DNA of 38,424 bases. It comes from Roseburia sp. GTDB lineage: Bacteria > Bacillota > Clostridia > Oscillospirales > Ruminococcaceae. Made by a program: the position numbers and the translations under genes. Positions 1 to 7,329 of this stretch are shown piece by piece. Position 1 is the first letter of the stretch, and each line of letters begins with the position of its first letter. A model generated the notes under the pieces. The model had not been told where the DNA came from. It was given only the letters and a program-made list of their open reading frames with translations, and did no database searches. Location of the stretch: the NCBI GenBank assembly GCA_023666265.1, contig JAMPCH010000026.1:1-38424 (forward strand). Reading direction: 5' to 3'.

Positions 1-363
1 TATATCATATTTTGTCTTTTTGTGCAACTTTTATTTTTCAGACAAACCCTAATTGGAAGTGGCAGTATAGGATCGGATATAAACAGAAAAAATTTTTGGG
101 GATTTGGGTACAATTTTAGAAAAGATTGTTGGGGAAATGGGTATGCTACAGAAGCAACAAAAGCAATGATGAAATTTGCATATGAAAATTTTTCGATTGC
201 GAAATTTTCCTCAAGTCACGTTGAACGAAATAAAGCATCCGGACGTGTTATGGAAAAGTGTGGACTTCGTTTTGTAAAATATGGAGAATTTAAAAAACTT
301 GACGGAACTTGTAAAATGCGTTCAATGGAGTACGAAGGAGATTTTGAGTGCATTATTGAGTAG
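1..363 (+). CDS. GNAT-family N-acetyltransferase (RimJ/RimL-like), 5' truncated by window edge
   Basis: The reading frame is open from base 1 with no stop, so the N-terminus lies outside the window. What remains is the C-terminal acetyl-CoA-binding half of a GNAT fold. An IGSGSIG strand is followed by WGFGY, then WGNGYATEATKAMM, which is the pyrophosphate-binding loop and helix of RimJ/RimL-type enzymes. Then comes NKASGRVMEKCGL, the late motif of this subfamily. The family transfers acetyl groups from acetyl-CoA to amines or protein N-termini; the substrate cannot be told. The gene is strongly AT-rich with A/T-ending codons, unlike nearly everything downstream, suggesting transfer. An internal GTG at position 22 is in frame but has no ribosome site and would delete the first part of the domain. 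Confidence 0.8.
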   Translation, partial: YIIFCLFVQLLFFRQTLIGSGSIGSDINRKNFWGFGYNFRKDCWGNGYATEATKAMMKFAYENFSIAKFSSSHVERNKASGRVMEKCGLRFVKYGEFKKLDGTCKMRSMEYEGDFECIIE

Positions 364-416
364 AAAATAAATTCCAATTTATTGAGAAATTCACCTCTTC
401 TTTAAACCGAATAATG

Positions 417-452
417 AAAACGGCGTCGCCTTTCAAAGCGACGCCGTTTTTT
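417..452 (+). terminator. Rho-independent terminator after the acetyltransferase
   Basis: AACGGCGTCGC and GCGACGCCGTT form an 11-bp stem around an 8-nt loop, followed by TTTT. It lies 55 bases after the acetyltransferase stop on the same strand. The A-run on the left side would also let it work from the other strand. Confidence 0.8.
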
Positions 453-478
453 GTTGTCAATCACTCGGCTGCCCGTGC

Positions 479-613
479 GTGAGATTCAACGACCGCGACC
501 GCGCTACGGTGATCGGCAACAATTTCGACCTCCCGTTAAACGAAAAGCTTTCCGCGTTTGAGGCGATCGCCGCCGAGACCGACGACGGCGATCCTAAACG
601 GTTATTGGTATAA
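479..613 (+). pseudogene. possible 3' remnant of an unidentified gene
   Basis: A GC-rich open frame runs up to a TAA at 611-613. Its codon choice matches real genes here (GAC, GCG, ATC, CTC) and it encodes an acidic tail that includes RATVIGNNFDLPLNEKLS. There is no ribosome site or convincing start; the frame simply runs back into the terminator at 417-452. I read it as the C-terminal relic of a native gene cut by whatever brought in the AT-rich segment to its left. I do not recognise the family. It could also be chance coding-like sequence. Confidence 0.3.
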
Positions 614-653
614 AACCCAAAAGGAGAGCCGACAAAGATAAGGGAATGTGATC

Positions 654-1280
654 TCACGATCCCCCGACCCTCGCCTCCGCCCTTAAAATACAAAACGGGC
701 GTACCCCGCCTCGGTCGTCGTTTTGACAGAGCCCGACCGTGACCGCGCCGTCCGCGTCGATACAGACCGCGCCGTCGGTTTCCCCGACCGCGTCGGGCGT
801 ACATGTCCAGTACCATTCGTCATAGGCTTCGCCCCGGGCGATCGGCTTGATGCTTTCCCGATTTTCGCGGTAGAGGTCATAGGTGAGGAGGGCGACCCGA
901 TCCTCACATTTCCCATAGTCCCGCGAGCCGTCGAGGCTAAAAAGATCCGTCCGAATGGGGACGAGCGCGTCCGAGCCGAGCGCGTCGGCGATCCTTTTCG
1001 CGAGCTCGTCGTTCAATATCCTTCGGATCGGGCTTTCGCGCCAGTCGTTCCTTTTCCCAAAGGGGAGGTCAAAGAGCTTTTTGTCCGCGAGCATATACGC
1101 GTTCCCCACGCGATCCTCCGCGAATTTACTCCACGTAAGCCCCGCGAAAGAGACGCTTTCCCCGAGCGACAGCTCCTTCGCCCGTTTTGGGAGAGCGGAT
1201 ACACTTAAAAGCTCCGCGATCGTCTCTTGATGATCTTTTAGGAAGGTGATGACCTCCCGCTGTTCCTTCGTCAGCTCCAT
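654..1280 (-). CDS. DUF6273-type domain protein, function unknown
   Basis: 208 residues, no signal peptide or membrane segment. An N-terminal helix (about 1-30) precedes a domain resembling DUF6273, a sequence-variable fold common in gut Firmicutes. Matching features are FAGLTWSKF near residue 46, WRESPIRRILNDELA around 80-94 (the W-x2-S-x3-R-x2-LN pattern), a mid-domain EDRVALLTYDLY, a WYWTCTP segment, and a closing GGVRPFCIL near the C-terminus. These are the positions usually conserved in the family; the biochemical role is not known to me. The ATG at 1280 is preceded by a weak GGGGAAAAG ribosome site. It faces away from the acetyltransferase and has its 3' end near the possible gene remnant. 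Family assignment rests on motif recall only. Confidence 0.6.
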   Translation of the reverse strand: MELTKEQREVITFLKDHQETIAELLSVSALPKRAKELSLGESVSFAGLTWSKFAEDRVGNAYMLADKKLFDLPFGKRNDWRESPIRRILNDELAKRIADALGSDALVPIRTDLFSLDGSRDYGKCEDRVALLTYDLYRENRESIKPIARGEAYDEWYWTCTPDAVGETDGAVCIDADGAVTVGLCQNDDRGGVRPFCILRAEARVGGS

Positions 1281-1348
1281 TTTTTCTTTTCCCCCGTGCG
1301 TTTTTGTCTCAATAATATGACCGCCCGTCCCGTTTTATGCCGAAGTCC

Positions 1349-1377
1349 TTGACTTTTTCGCCCCCGTCATATATAAT
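1349..1377 (+). promoter_or_regulatory. sigma-A promoter for the histidine phosphatase
   Basis: TTGACT at 1349-1354 and TATAAT at 1372-1377 are separated by exactly 17 bp, a near-consensus housekeeping promoter about 50 bp upstream of the phosphatase start. Confidence 0.8.
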
Positions 1378-1427
1378 ATTTATAAAAATGAAAAACGAAA
1401 AATGATCATACGAAAGGCTTGGTACAT

Positions 1428-2159
1428 ATGAAAATACTGATCATTCGTCACGGAGACCCCGATTATACGGTCGATTCGCTGACCGAGAAGGGGAGGGTAG
1501 AGGCGGCGCTTTTAGCGGAGCGGATCGCGCCCCTATCGGTGAAGGACTACTACGTTTCGCCCTTGGGTCGGGCGCGGGATACCGCCGAGGCGACCCTAAA
1601 AAAGGCGGGGCGGACGGCGGAGACCCTCCCGTGGCTGAAGGAATTCAACGTCGACGTGACCGATCCCGTTACGGGCGAGGTACGGGGTCTCCCGTGGGAC
1701 TTCCCGCCCGAGGAATGGACGGTCGTCCCCGAATATTACGATAAAAGCCTGTGGTACGACGTTCCCTATATGCGCTCGGGGAATATGCGCGAAAGGCTCG
1801 CGGAGGTATGGGACGGGCTCGACATGATCTTCGAGCGCCACGGCTATCGGCGCGAGGGGAATTTATACCGCGCGGTACGCCTGAACGAGGATCGGATCGT
1901 CTTTTTTTGTCATTTCGGCGTCCAATGCGTGATGCTCGGTCACCTCCTCGGGATCTCGCCGATGATCCTATGGCATGGACTGATCACCGCCCCGACCGCC
2001 GTCACGACGCTCTGCTCCGAGGAGCGGAGGGAAGGCGCGGCTTTTTTCCGCGCGAGCGCGATCGGCGATATTTCTCACCTTTACTCCCGCGGCGAAGAAC
2101 CCGCCTTCGCGGGGCGCTTTTGCGAGATGTTCTCAAACGCGAATCAGCGGCATGACTGA
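1428..2159 (+). CDS. histidine phosphatase superfamily protein (phosphoglycerate-mutase-like)
   Basis: About 243 residues. The N-terminus MKILIIRHGDPDY holds the RHG motif with the catalytic phospho-accepting histidine at residue 8. YYVSPLGRARDTAEA near residue 50 is the usual SPL-x-RAxxTAE segment that binds phosphate. The second catalytic histidine lies in FFCHFGVQCVML (residues about 162-173), where the typical HGG is HFG. Enzymes of this branch remove phosphate from small molecules or proteins; the substrate is not predictable. I chose ATG 1428, with AAAGG at 1413-1417 ten bases upstream, over an in-frame TTG at 1419 that would sit on top of that site. It is monocistronic between its promoter and a terminator that belongs to the opposite-strand kinase. 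Confidence 0.85.
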   Translation: MKILIIRHGDPDYTVDSLTEKGRVEAALLAERIAPLSVKDYYVSPLGRARDTAEATLKKAGRTAETLPWLKEFNVDVTDPVTGEVRGLPWDFPPEEWTVVPEYYDKSLWYDVPYMRSGNMRERLAEVWDGLDMIFERHGYRREGNLYRAVRLNEDRIVFFCHFGVQCVMLGHLLGISPMILWHGLITAPTAVTTLCSEERREGAAFFRASAIGDISHLYSRGEEPAFAGRFCEMFSNANQRHD

Positions 2160-2182
2160 ATTATGCTTCGGCGGAAGAAGTC

Positions 2183-2219
2183 AAAAACGCCGTCTTGCGT
2201 TCTTTCGCAAGGCGGCGTT
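2183..2219 (-). terminator. terminator of the LytTR/GHKL operon
   Basis: A 14-nt stem arm at 2186-2199 pairs with 2206-2219 around a short loop. Read on the minus strand it ends in GTTTTTGAC, seven bases past the kinase stop. On the plus strand it may also stop the histidine phosphatase transcript. Confidence 0.8.
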
Positions 2220-2225
2220 ATCTCA

Positions 2226-2960
2226 TCAAGCCCCATAAAGCGGGATCATGATCTCCGTCGCGAAGATCCCCTCCTCGTTCTGACGGTTCACATACCCGCC
2301 GTATTTTTTTACCACGCGGTCAATCCTAAAGATCCCATAGCCGTGTTCGCCCGCCTTGGTCGAGCGGTAAGCGCCCTTTTCCTTCCGAACCCTCCCCGCA
2401 GCGTTTTGTACCGAGAGATAGAGCTGACCCTTTAGCTTCCCGATATAGACGCGGAGAAAGCGCTCCTCCTCGGGGAGAGCGCCGCACGCCTCGATCGCGT
2501 TGTCGAGCATATTCCCGAGTACGGAACAAAGCTCGACGTCGCTCATCGGGAGGCGGTCGGGGACGTTCGCCTTGACGTTCGGGCGGACGTTCATTTTTCG
2601 CGCGACATTCAGCTTACTGTTGAGGATCGCGTCCGCCATGACGTTTCCCGTCTTTATGACGGTGTCGACCGTATTGAGGTCGTCCGCGAGCTGGTCGAGA
2701 TAGCGGTCGAGTCCGTCATAGTCCTTCTCCGAGAGGCGGATCTTCATATTTTGGATATGATTTCGATAATCGTGACGCCAGCCCCTGACTTGGCGATACA
2801 TATTTTGGATCTCTCTGACCTGCTTCTCGATCAGCTCGCTCTGAAAGCGCTCGATCCGTTGGTCGATCGCACGATAAAACAGGCGGCGAAAAAGGACGAC
2901 AGCGCCCGCCGTCAGCACGCCTGCCATAAATAAAATAACAAAAAATAAGATCGGGTTCAT
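2226..2960 (-). CDS. sensor histidine kinase with GHKL ATPase domain (AgrC/NatK type)
   Basis: 244 residues with a single N-terminal membrane helix (about residues 4-25), then a coiled-coil helix (30-60). The H-box WRHDYRNHIQ (His63 or His68) is typical of kinases paired with LytTR regulators. The ATP-binding domain has an N-box NMLDNAIEAC (about 150-159) and a G-box GEHGYGIFRID (about 204-213). There is no large multi-span sensor region as in AgrC, so it likely senses through its single helix, another membrane protein or the cytoplasm. Its ATG overlaps the stop of the upstream regulator by ATGA, so the two are translationally coupled. No peptide-pheromone gene was seen beside it, so a quorum-sensing role is not supported. 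Confidence 0.88.
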   Translation of the reverse strand: MNPILFFVILFMAGVLTAGAVVLFRRLFYRAIDQRIERFQSELIEKQVREIQNMYRQVRGWRHDYRNHIQNMKIRLSEKDYDGLDRYLDQLADDLNTVDTVIKTGNVMADAILNSKLNVARKMNVRPNVKANVPDRLPMSDVELCSVLGNMLDNAIEACGALPEEERFLRVYIGKLKGQLYLSVQNAAGRVRKEKGAYRSTKAGEHGYGIFRIDRVVKKYGGYVNRQNEEGIFATEIMIPLYGA

Positions 2961-3664
2961 GGCTCGTCCCTCGTATAAAAGTCGATAAATCGGTCGTTTA
3001 CGTCCTTATAGAGCCGCCGCGAAAGCGGTAGCTCGCCGCCGCCGTCGGGTAAGACCGCCGTCCGCGAGATCGCGCGGATATAGCGAAGCCCGACGAGGTA
3101 GGAGCGGTGACAGCGGATCAGCCCCCCGACCCCCTCAAACCGCCCGAGCGGCATATCACAGGGGAGGACGCGCCCGTCCGCGAGGTGAAGCTCCGTCCGC
3201 CGCCCGAAAGCCTCGACGTAAACGATCTCGTCCGCCGCGATATGGAGGCTCGTTCTGTCCGACGAGACGATAAGCTCCTCGGCGCTCTCGCGGCGGGCGG
3301 CGGCTCGTTCGAGGACGGAGAACAGGCGCTCGCGCTCGACGGGCTTTAAAAGATAATGGAGCGCTCTCACGTCATAGCCCTCCGCCATATAGTCGGAATA
3401 GCCCGTAATAAAGGCGATCGGGAGGAGGTCGCCCGCCGCGCGGAGCTTTTTGGCGAGCGCCATACCGCCGAGCCCGCGCATCTCGATGTCGAGGAGGAGC
3501 AGGTCACAGGGGCGGTCGGGATAGGCGAACAAAAACTCCTCCGCGCTCTCATAGCCGACAATATCGACCGCGAACGGCGCACCCGACGACCATTCGCCGA
3601 TCAGCCGCCGAAGGTTCGCGATCTGCTCCGCCTCGTCGTCGCAGAGCGCGACGGTAAAAGCCAT
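2957..3664 (-). CDS. LytTR-family response regulator
   Basis: 235 residues. The receiver domain (1-120) has acidic pocket residues Asp9/Asp10 in ALCDDEAEQ, the phospho-acceptor Asp59 in DLLLLDIEM, and Lys107 in HYLLKPVE. The LytTR DNA-binding domain follows (about 130-230), recognisable from EIVYVEAFGRRTELH, a CHRSYLVGLRYI segment and a terminal SRRLYKDVNDRFIDFY. Such regulators bind direct repeats upstream of virulence, bacteriocin or cell-envelope genes. The chosen start at 3664 has GAGGGGG just upstream; a longer in-frame extension to 3709 lacks a ribosome site and would overlap the promoter. It heads a two-gene operon with the GHKL kinase. The targets are not evident in the window. Confidence 0.9.
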   Translation of the reverse strand: MAFTVALCDDEAEQIANLRRLIGEWSSGAPFAVDIVGYESAEEFLFAYPDRPCDLLLLDIEMRGLGGMALAKKLRAAGDLLPIAFITGYSDYMAEGYDVRALHYLLKPVERERLFSVLERAAARRESAEELIVSSDRTSLHIAADEIVYVEAFGRRTELHLADGRVLPCDMPLGRFEGVGGLIRCHRSYLVGLRYIRAISRTAVLPDGGGELPLSRRLYKDVNDRFIDFYTRDEP

Positions 3665-3699
3665 TTTGCCACCCCCTCTGTTCCTTTCGGCGTATCTCC

Positions 3700-3728
3700 A
3701 GTATACCATAAAGCGGCGAAAAAATCAA
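3700..3728 (-). promoter_or_regulatory. sigma-A promoter of the LytTR/GHKL operon
   Basis: On the minus strand TTGATT (3723-3728) and TATACT (3700-3705) are 17 bp apart, 36 bp upstream of the regulator start. It separates this operon from the Bce-like module transcribed from the same strand. Confidence 0.75.
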
Positions 3729-3737
3729 CTTTTTTTG

Positions 3738-3755
3738 TTTTATTTTTGGGGAAGG
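3738..3755 (+). repeat. intergenic box, copy 1 (TTTTATTTTTGGGGAAGG)
   Basis: One of about eight intergenic copies of a T-rich block, ATTTT, then GGG(G)AAGGCG. This copy lies between the microprotein stop (3771) and the next promoter. Read on the minus strand it is CCTTCCCC followed by an A-rich block, 16 bases after the stop. Confidence 0.5.
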
Positions 3756-3770
3756 GGATACTCGGCGAGC

Positions 3771-3935
3771 CTACATCGTCCCGCCCCCGCCGATCAGCTC
3801 CGCGAGCTTATCCGACCCGCGCCATACGAGCGCGATGAGCGCCGCGAGGAGTCCCGCCGGGATCAACAACAGCACGATCACGGCGAGCCCGACGCGCGGA
3901 ACGATCTCCGATACCTTTTCTCTAAACTTTTTCAT
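3771..3935 (-). CDS. 54-residue single-span membrane microprotein, last gene of the Bce-like module
   Basis: A short frame starting at ATG 3935 and ending at TAG 3771 encodes MKKFREKVSEIVPRVG, then a strongly hydrophobic helix (about residues 17-38, rich in Leu/Ile/Val/Ala), an Arg-Gly turn and a Gly-rich tail. The basic N-terminus suggests an N-in orientation. Its start lies inside the last codons of the upstream lipoprotein gene (14-bp overlap, different frame), which points to translational coupling. Position and coupling suggest it works with the lipoprotein and the ABC transporter, for example by tuning kinase or permease activity. That role is inference; I know of no named family for it. 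Codon use matches neighbouring genes, supporting a real gene. Confidence 0.65.
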   Translation of the reverse strand: MKKFREKVSEIVPRVGLAVIVLLLIPAGLLAALIALVWRGSDKLAELIGGGGTM

Positions 3936-4410
3936 TTTCGGTTTCTACCGCGAGCGCGACCCTCCCGGTAAAATTCTCTCCTTTCAGTATGATAAAATTA
4001 TCCCCGGCGCTTACGCTGAATTCGTACACGCCTTCGGCGTCCCCGACGGCGATCTCATATTCGTGTTCGCCGTCGACCCGATAGAGGCGGACGCTGCCGC
4101 CCTCCGCCCCGATCGTATACGCGACCGTCATTTTTTCGCCTTCGCGTAGGAGCGACGTCCCGCCGAATAAATATTCTTCCCCGTTATAGCGGCTGTATTC
4201 GGCGAAATAGCTCCCGTTATAGTCGTCCTCGCCCGTCTCGCGCGTTCCCTTGAGCCATAGATCACCCGTCAGCGCGCATTTCCCGACAAACTCGACCGCG
4301 CCGTTAAACGCGCCGATGAGATCGTCCTTCCATTCCTCGAGCGTCTCCGACGAACAGGCGGAGAGGAGCAGGATCGGGGCGACGAACGCGAGAATTTTTT
4401 TCTTTTTCAC
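3922..4410 (-). CDS. lipoprotein co-transcribed with the Bce-like transporter
   Basis: 162 residues starting at a GTG with AGGTGAGG upstream. The signal peptide has four lysines, a hydrophobic core and the lipobox LLSAC (Cys19), so the mature protein should be lipid-anchored outside the membrane. After an acidic helix-prone stretch (EEWKDDLIGAFNGAVEFVG), the rest looks like a small beta-domain: GSVRLYRVDGEHEYEIAVG, VYEFSVSAGDNFIILKG, GRVALAVE. The gene begins ten bases after the permease stop with no terminator, so it should share that transcript, and it overlaps the microprotein gene. A lipoprotein is not one of the four standard Bce components. It may bind the antibiotic peptide or a lipid-linked target at the membrane surface. 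Specific function unknown. Confidence 0.8.
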   Translation of the reverse strand: MKKKKILAFVAPILLLSACSSETLEEWKDDLIGAFNGAVEFVGKCALTGDLWLKGTRETGEDDYNGSYFAEYSRYNGEEYLFGGTSLLREGEKMTVAYTIGAEGGSVRLYRVDGEHEYEIAVGDAEGVYEFSVSAGDNFIILKGENFTGRVALAVETENEKV

Positions 4411-4420
4411 CGCGCCTCAC

Positions 4421-6442
4421 CTACCTTCTTACGATCCGATAATACGCCCGCGCCGTAAAGGAATAGATCAGCCCGTAGATCAGCGTAAATATCAAAAAAC
4501 AGCCGACCGTACATAAAATATAAAGCGAGGTATTCGTGAGCTGAAACAGGGTCAGGATTCGCGCGATCATCGGGAAGGCGAAAAGGACATGGACGCCCGC
4601 AGTCAGGAGCGGGAGAAAGAAGACGGTCAGGACCTGAGAGCGGATCGTCCCCTTTACCTCGCGGGCGCTCATACCGACCTTTTGCATGATCTCAAAGCGC
4701 TCCTGATCGTCGTAGCCCTCCGAGATCTGTTTATAATAGATAATTAAAACGGTCGCCATGATAAAGAGCAGCCCGAGGAATATCCCGAGGAAAAAGAAGC
4801 TCCCGTACAGTCCGTAAAGCTCGCTCCGCTCCGCCTCGCGAGAGGTGAGGCGATAGCTCCCGAGCGCATAGGGGGCTTCCTCGCCGAGCGCCGCCCTCCG
4901 CTCGTTAAAATAGTCAAAGAGGCGGTCGTTTAAGCGGATCTGTTCCTCCGCCGTCAGCTCCGTGTCAAATTGATAGCGATAGGTGAGACTGCTCGCCGAT
5001 TCCTCATAGACCTCTTTTTGGAGAAGGTCGAGCTTCTCGAGGGTCGCGCGATCCTTTACGACCAGTCCGTAGACCGGCACCATATAGGCGCTCAGCTCGC
5101 CGTCGAGGACGTAGGCGTCCGTTTTTTCGACGACCCGATAATCCTCGTCAAAGAGCCGTAGGGTATCCCCGCGAAATTCGCTCCGATTTGTGTAGAGGAG
5201 GACTTCGTTCTCGGCGAGCGAGGTCGCCCGCCCCGTATTTTTTTCATAATCCTCGGCGGTGATCGCGTAGATGATCCCGTATTGATCCGAGATGATGCTT
5301 CCGGGCGCTTTTACGATAAATTCGCCGTCGCCCTCGCGATAGACCGCCGTAAACTCGAGCGAGGTATACGACGATTCGTTTAAGACGTTTATGCCCTCGG
5401 CTTTTACGCCCTCGCGGATCAGCTCCTCGGCGAGGGCGCGACCCTCCTCCGTCCGCGCGTGGCTCACCATCGTGATCTCATAGGGATAGCGCTGTAAAAG
5501 GATGTCCTCGACCCCGATCATTAGCGCGCTCGTCGACGAGACCATAACGAGTACCATCGTCGAGAGGATACAGATATTCGCCAGCCCGACCGCGTTTTGT
5601 TTCATACGATAGATCATACCCGATACGCCGATAAAGTGGTTCGGCTTATAATAATAGCGTCGGTTCTTTTTTAAGAGCTTTAAGAGCGCGATACTCCCCG
5701 CCATAAACAGTAAGTAAGTCCCCCCGATGACGAGTAAGACCGCGACAAAAAACAGCGCGAGCGCGTCGACCGGGTTCTCGATCCTGAGCGCGAGGGTATA
5801 ACCGCCCCCGAGGAAGGCAACCCCGAGGAGCGCCGAGATCCATTTTATCTTCGGCTCTTTTTCGCCGACGCTCCCGCCCCGTAAAAGCTCGATCGGCTTT
5901 ACGAAGGAGACCGCGCGGAGCGAGTTTAAGAGGATCAGGACAAAAAGGATCGTAAACAGGATCAGCGTATAGCGGATCGCGTCGGCGGAGATATAATAGT
6001 CGAGCGTGACCTCGACGCGGACGATCTTCGCGATCGTAAGATACATCAGCTTATCGAGGAGAAGCCCCGCCCCAAGCCCGCCGATAAAGCTTAAGATCGC
6101 GGTATAAAGGCTCTCACAGGCGATGAGGCGGGATAAATGACGCTTCTCCATACCGAGGATCTGATATAAGCCGAATTCCTTCTTACGGTTCTTCATAAGA
6201 AAGCTGTTGGTATAAAACAGGAAGATAAAGGCAAAGACCGCGATCACGTTACTTCCGAGCATGAGCGTTACCGAGACGACGTTCCCGCCCATCACCGCGT
6301 CCAGCCCCTCGTTCAGCGAGAGAGACTTCATAATATAATACATCGCGATCGTCAGCATACAGGTCAAAAGATAGGGGAGATAGACCCGCGCGTTCTTTTT
6401 CATATTCACCGCCGCGAGACGAAAATAAAACAGCTTTTTCAT
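4421..6442 (-). CDS. BceB-like ABC transporter permease (FtsX family)
   Basis: 673 residues. Hydrophobic segments fit the ten-helix BceB plan: one near 18-40, three around 50-180, more near 200-310, then a large extracytoplasmic domain (about 320-560), and a C-terminal FtsX bundle (about 565-670). The segment KNRKKEFGLYQILGMEKRHL (about 85-105) is the typical cytoplasmic coupling motif, repeated at the C-terminal side by QERFEIMQKVGMSAREVKG. These permeases remove peptide antibiotics from lipid II cycle intermediates and also act as sensors with the partner kinase. The start overlaps the ATPase stop as ATGA. The neighbouring regulator, kinase and ATPase complete a Bce-type module; which peptide it detects cannot be read from sequence. 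Confidence 0.9.
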   Translation of the reverse strand: MKKLFYFRLAAVNMKKNARVYLPYLLTCMLTIAMYYIMKSLSLNEGLDAVMGGNVVSVTLMLGSNVIAVFAFIFLFYTNSFLMKNRKKEFGLYQILGMEKRHLSRLIACESLYTAILSFIGGLGAGLLLDKLMYLTIAKIVRVEVTLDYYISADAIRYTLILFTILFVLILLNSLRAVSFVKPIELLRGGSVGEKEPKIKWISALLGVAFLGGGYTLALRIENPVDALALFFVAVLLVIGGTYLLFMAGSIALLKLLKKNRRYYYKPNHFIGVSGMIYRMKQNAVGLANICILSTMVLVMVSSTSALMIGVEDILLQRYPYEITMVSHARTEEGRALAEELIREGVKAEGINVLNESSYTSLEFTAVYREGDGEFIVKAPGSIISDQYGIIYAITAEDYEKNTGRATSLAENEVLLYTNRSEFRGDTLRLFDEDYRVVEKTDAYVLDGELSAYMVPVYGLVVKDRATLEKLDLLQKEVYEESASSLTYRYQFDTELTAEEQIRLNDRLFDYFNERRAALGEEAPYALGSYRLTSREAERSELYGLYGSFFFLGIFLGLLFIMATVLIIYYKQISEGYDDQERFEIMQKVGMSAREVKGTIRSQVLTVFFLPLLTAGVHVLFAFPMIARILTLFQLTNTSLYILCTVGCFLIFTLIYGLIYSFTARAYYRIVRR

Positions 6443-7203
6443 TTTTCTTCGCCTCCCGACGCGAGTAGGGTCAGCGTATCGGAGATCTTACGGAACATTT
6501 CCTCGTTTGTACAATCCCCCCGATAGAGCTGGTGAAATACCTCGCCGTCTTTTATAAAAAGGACTCTCCCCGATCGGCTCGCCGCCCGCGCCGAGTGGGT
6601 CACCATGAGGATCGTCTGTCCCGCGCGGTTAAGCTCGGCGAAGACCTTTAAAAGCGCGTCCGCCGACTTTGAGTCGAGCGCGCCCGTCGGCTCGTCCGCG
6701 AGGATCAGCTTTGGGTCGGTGATGATCGCGCGGGCGACGGCGGCTCGCTGCTTCTGACCGCCCGAGACCTCATAGGGGAACTTATTTAAAAGCTCGGTCA
6801 ATCCGAGCCTTTTCGCGATCGGCTCTAAGCGCCGCTCCATTTCGACGTATTTCCTCCCCGCGAGGACGAGCGGGAGGAAGATATTGTCCTTTAAGCTGAA
6901 CGAATCGAGGAGGTTAAAATCTTGAAAGACAAAGCCGAGGTTATCGCGCCGAAACGCCGAGAGCTCGCGGTCGCAGACCGAGGCGAGCGAGCGCCCCTCG
7001 AGGAGAACGCCGCCGCCCGTCGGCTTATCGAGCGCCGCCAAAATATTGAGGAGCGTCGTTTTTCCCGAGCCCGACTCCCCCATGATCGAGACGTATTCGC
7101 CGTCCTCGACCGAGAAATTGACATTCGTGAGCGCCCGTACCTGATTGCCGCCGAAGCGCGTCGTATAGACCTTTTCGAGATTTTGTACTTCCAAAAGTGC
7201 CAC
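6439..7203 (-). CDS. BceA-like ABC transporter ATP-binding protein
   Basis: 254 residues. Walker A is MGESGSGKTTLL (about 41-52), the Q-loop lies in FVFQDFNLLDSFS, the signature is VSGGQKQR (146-153), Walker B is LILADEPTGALD (167-178), and the H-loop is MVTHS. This matches the MacB/BceA subfamily that drives FtsX-type permeases. Translation starts at a GTG (7201-7203); AAAGGA lies ten bases upstream, and a nearby ATG is out of frame. The stop overlaps the permease start. It has its own promoter and upstream direct repeats, separating it from the kinase gene, the usual arrangement in which the regulator controls only the transporter genes. Confidence 0.92.
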   Translation of the reverse strand: MALLEVQNLEKVYTTRFGGNQVRALTNVNFSVEDGEYVSIMGESGSGKTTLLNILAALDKPTGGGVLLEGRSLASVCDRELSAFRRDNLGFVFQDFNLLDSFSLKDNIFLPLVLAGRKYVEMERRLEPIAKRLGLTELLNKFPYEVSGGQKQRAAVARAIITDPKLILADEPTGALDSKSADALLKVFAELNRAGQTILMVTHSARAASRSGRVLFIKDGEVFHQLYRGDCTNEEMFRKISDTLTLLASGGEEK

Positions 7204-7241
7204 GTAGGATCATTCCTTTCTTTTTTCTTTTTTGTATCTTT

Positions 7242-7270
7242 ATTGTAGCACGTTTTTGCCTTCAGAAAAA
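7242..7270 (-). promoter_or_regulatory. promoter of the Bce-like transporter operon, weak -35
   Basis: On the minus strand a good -10 TACAAT (7242-7247) is preceded 17 bp upstream by a poor -35 TTTTTC (7265-7270). A weak -35 with direct repeats just upstream is what an activator-dependent promoter looks like. Confidence 0.55.
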
Positions 7271-7279
7271 TTGATTTAC

Positions 7280-7309
7280 GTGACATTTTCGCGAACGAGG
7301 TGACATTTT
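7280..7309 (-). promoter_or_regulatory. candidate binding site of the Bce-type response regulator (direct repeat)
   Basis: Two identical 10-mers, GTGACATTTT on the plus strand (AAAATGTCAC on the minus strand), occupy 7280-7289 and 7300-7309, exactly 20 bp apart. They lie just upstream of the transporter promoter, at roughly -45 to -75. OmpR-family regulators bind such tandem half-sites about two helical turns apart. The match to the neighbouring regulator is inference from position. Confidence 0.65.
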
Positions 7310-7329
7310 TGTAAGATTGGAATACGTTC

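Noticed and set aside
723-1208. A plus-strand frame of 161 codons within the DUF6273-type gene
   Set aside because: Antisense shadow: no ribosome site, and the minus-strand protein has the recognisable family pattern.
2163-3664. Agr-type quorum-sensing locus
   Set aside because: No AgrB-like protease or pheromone precursor nearby, and the kinase lacks the multi-span sensor.
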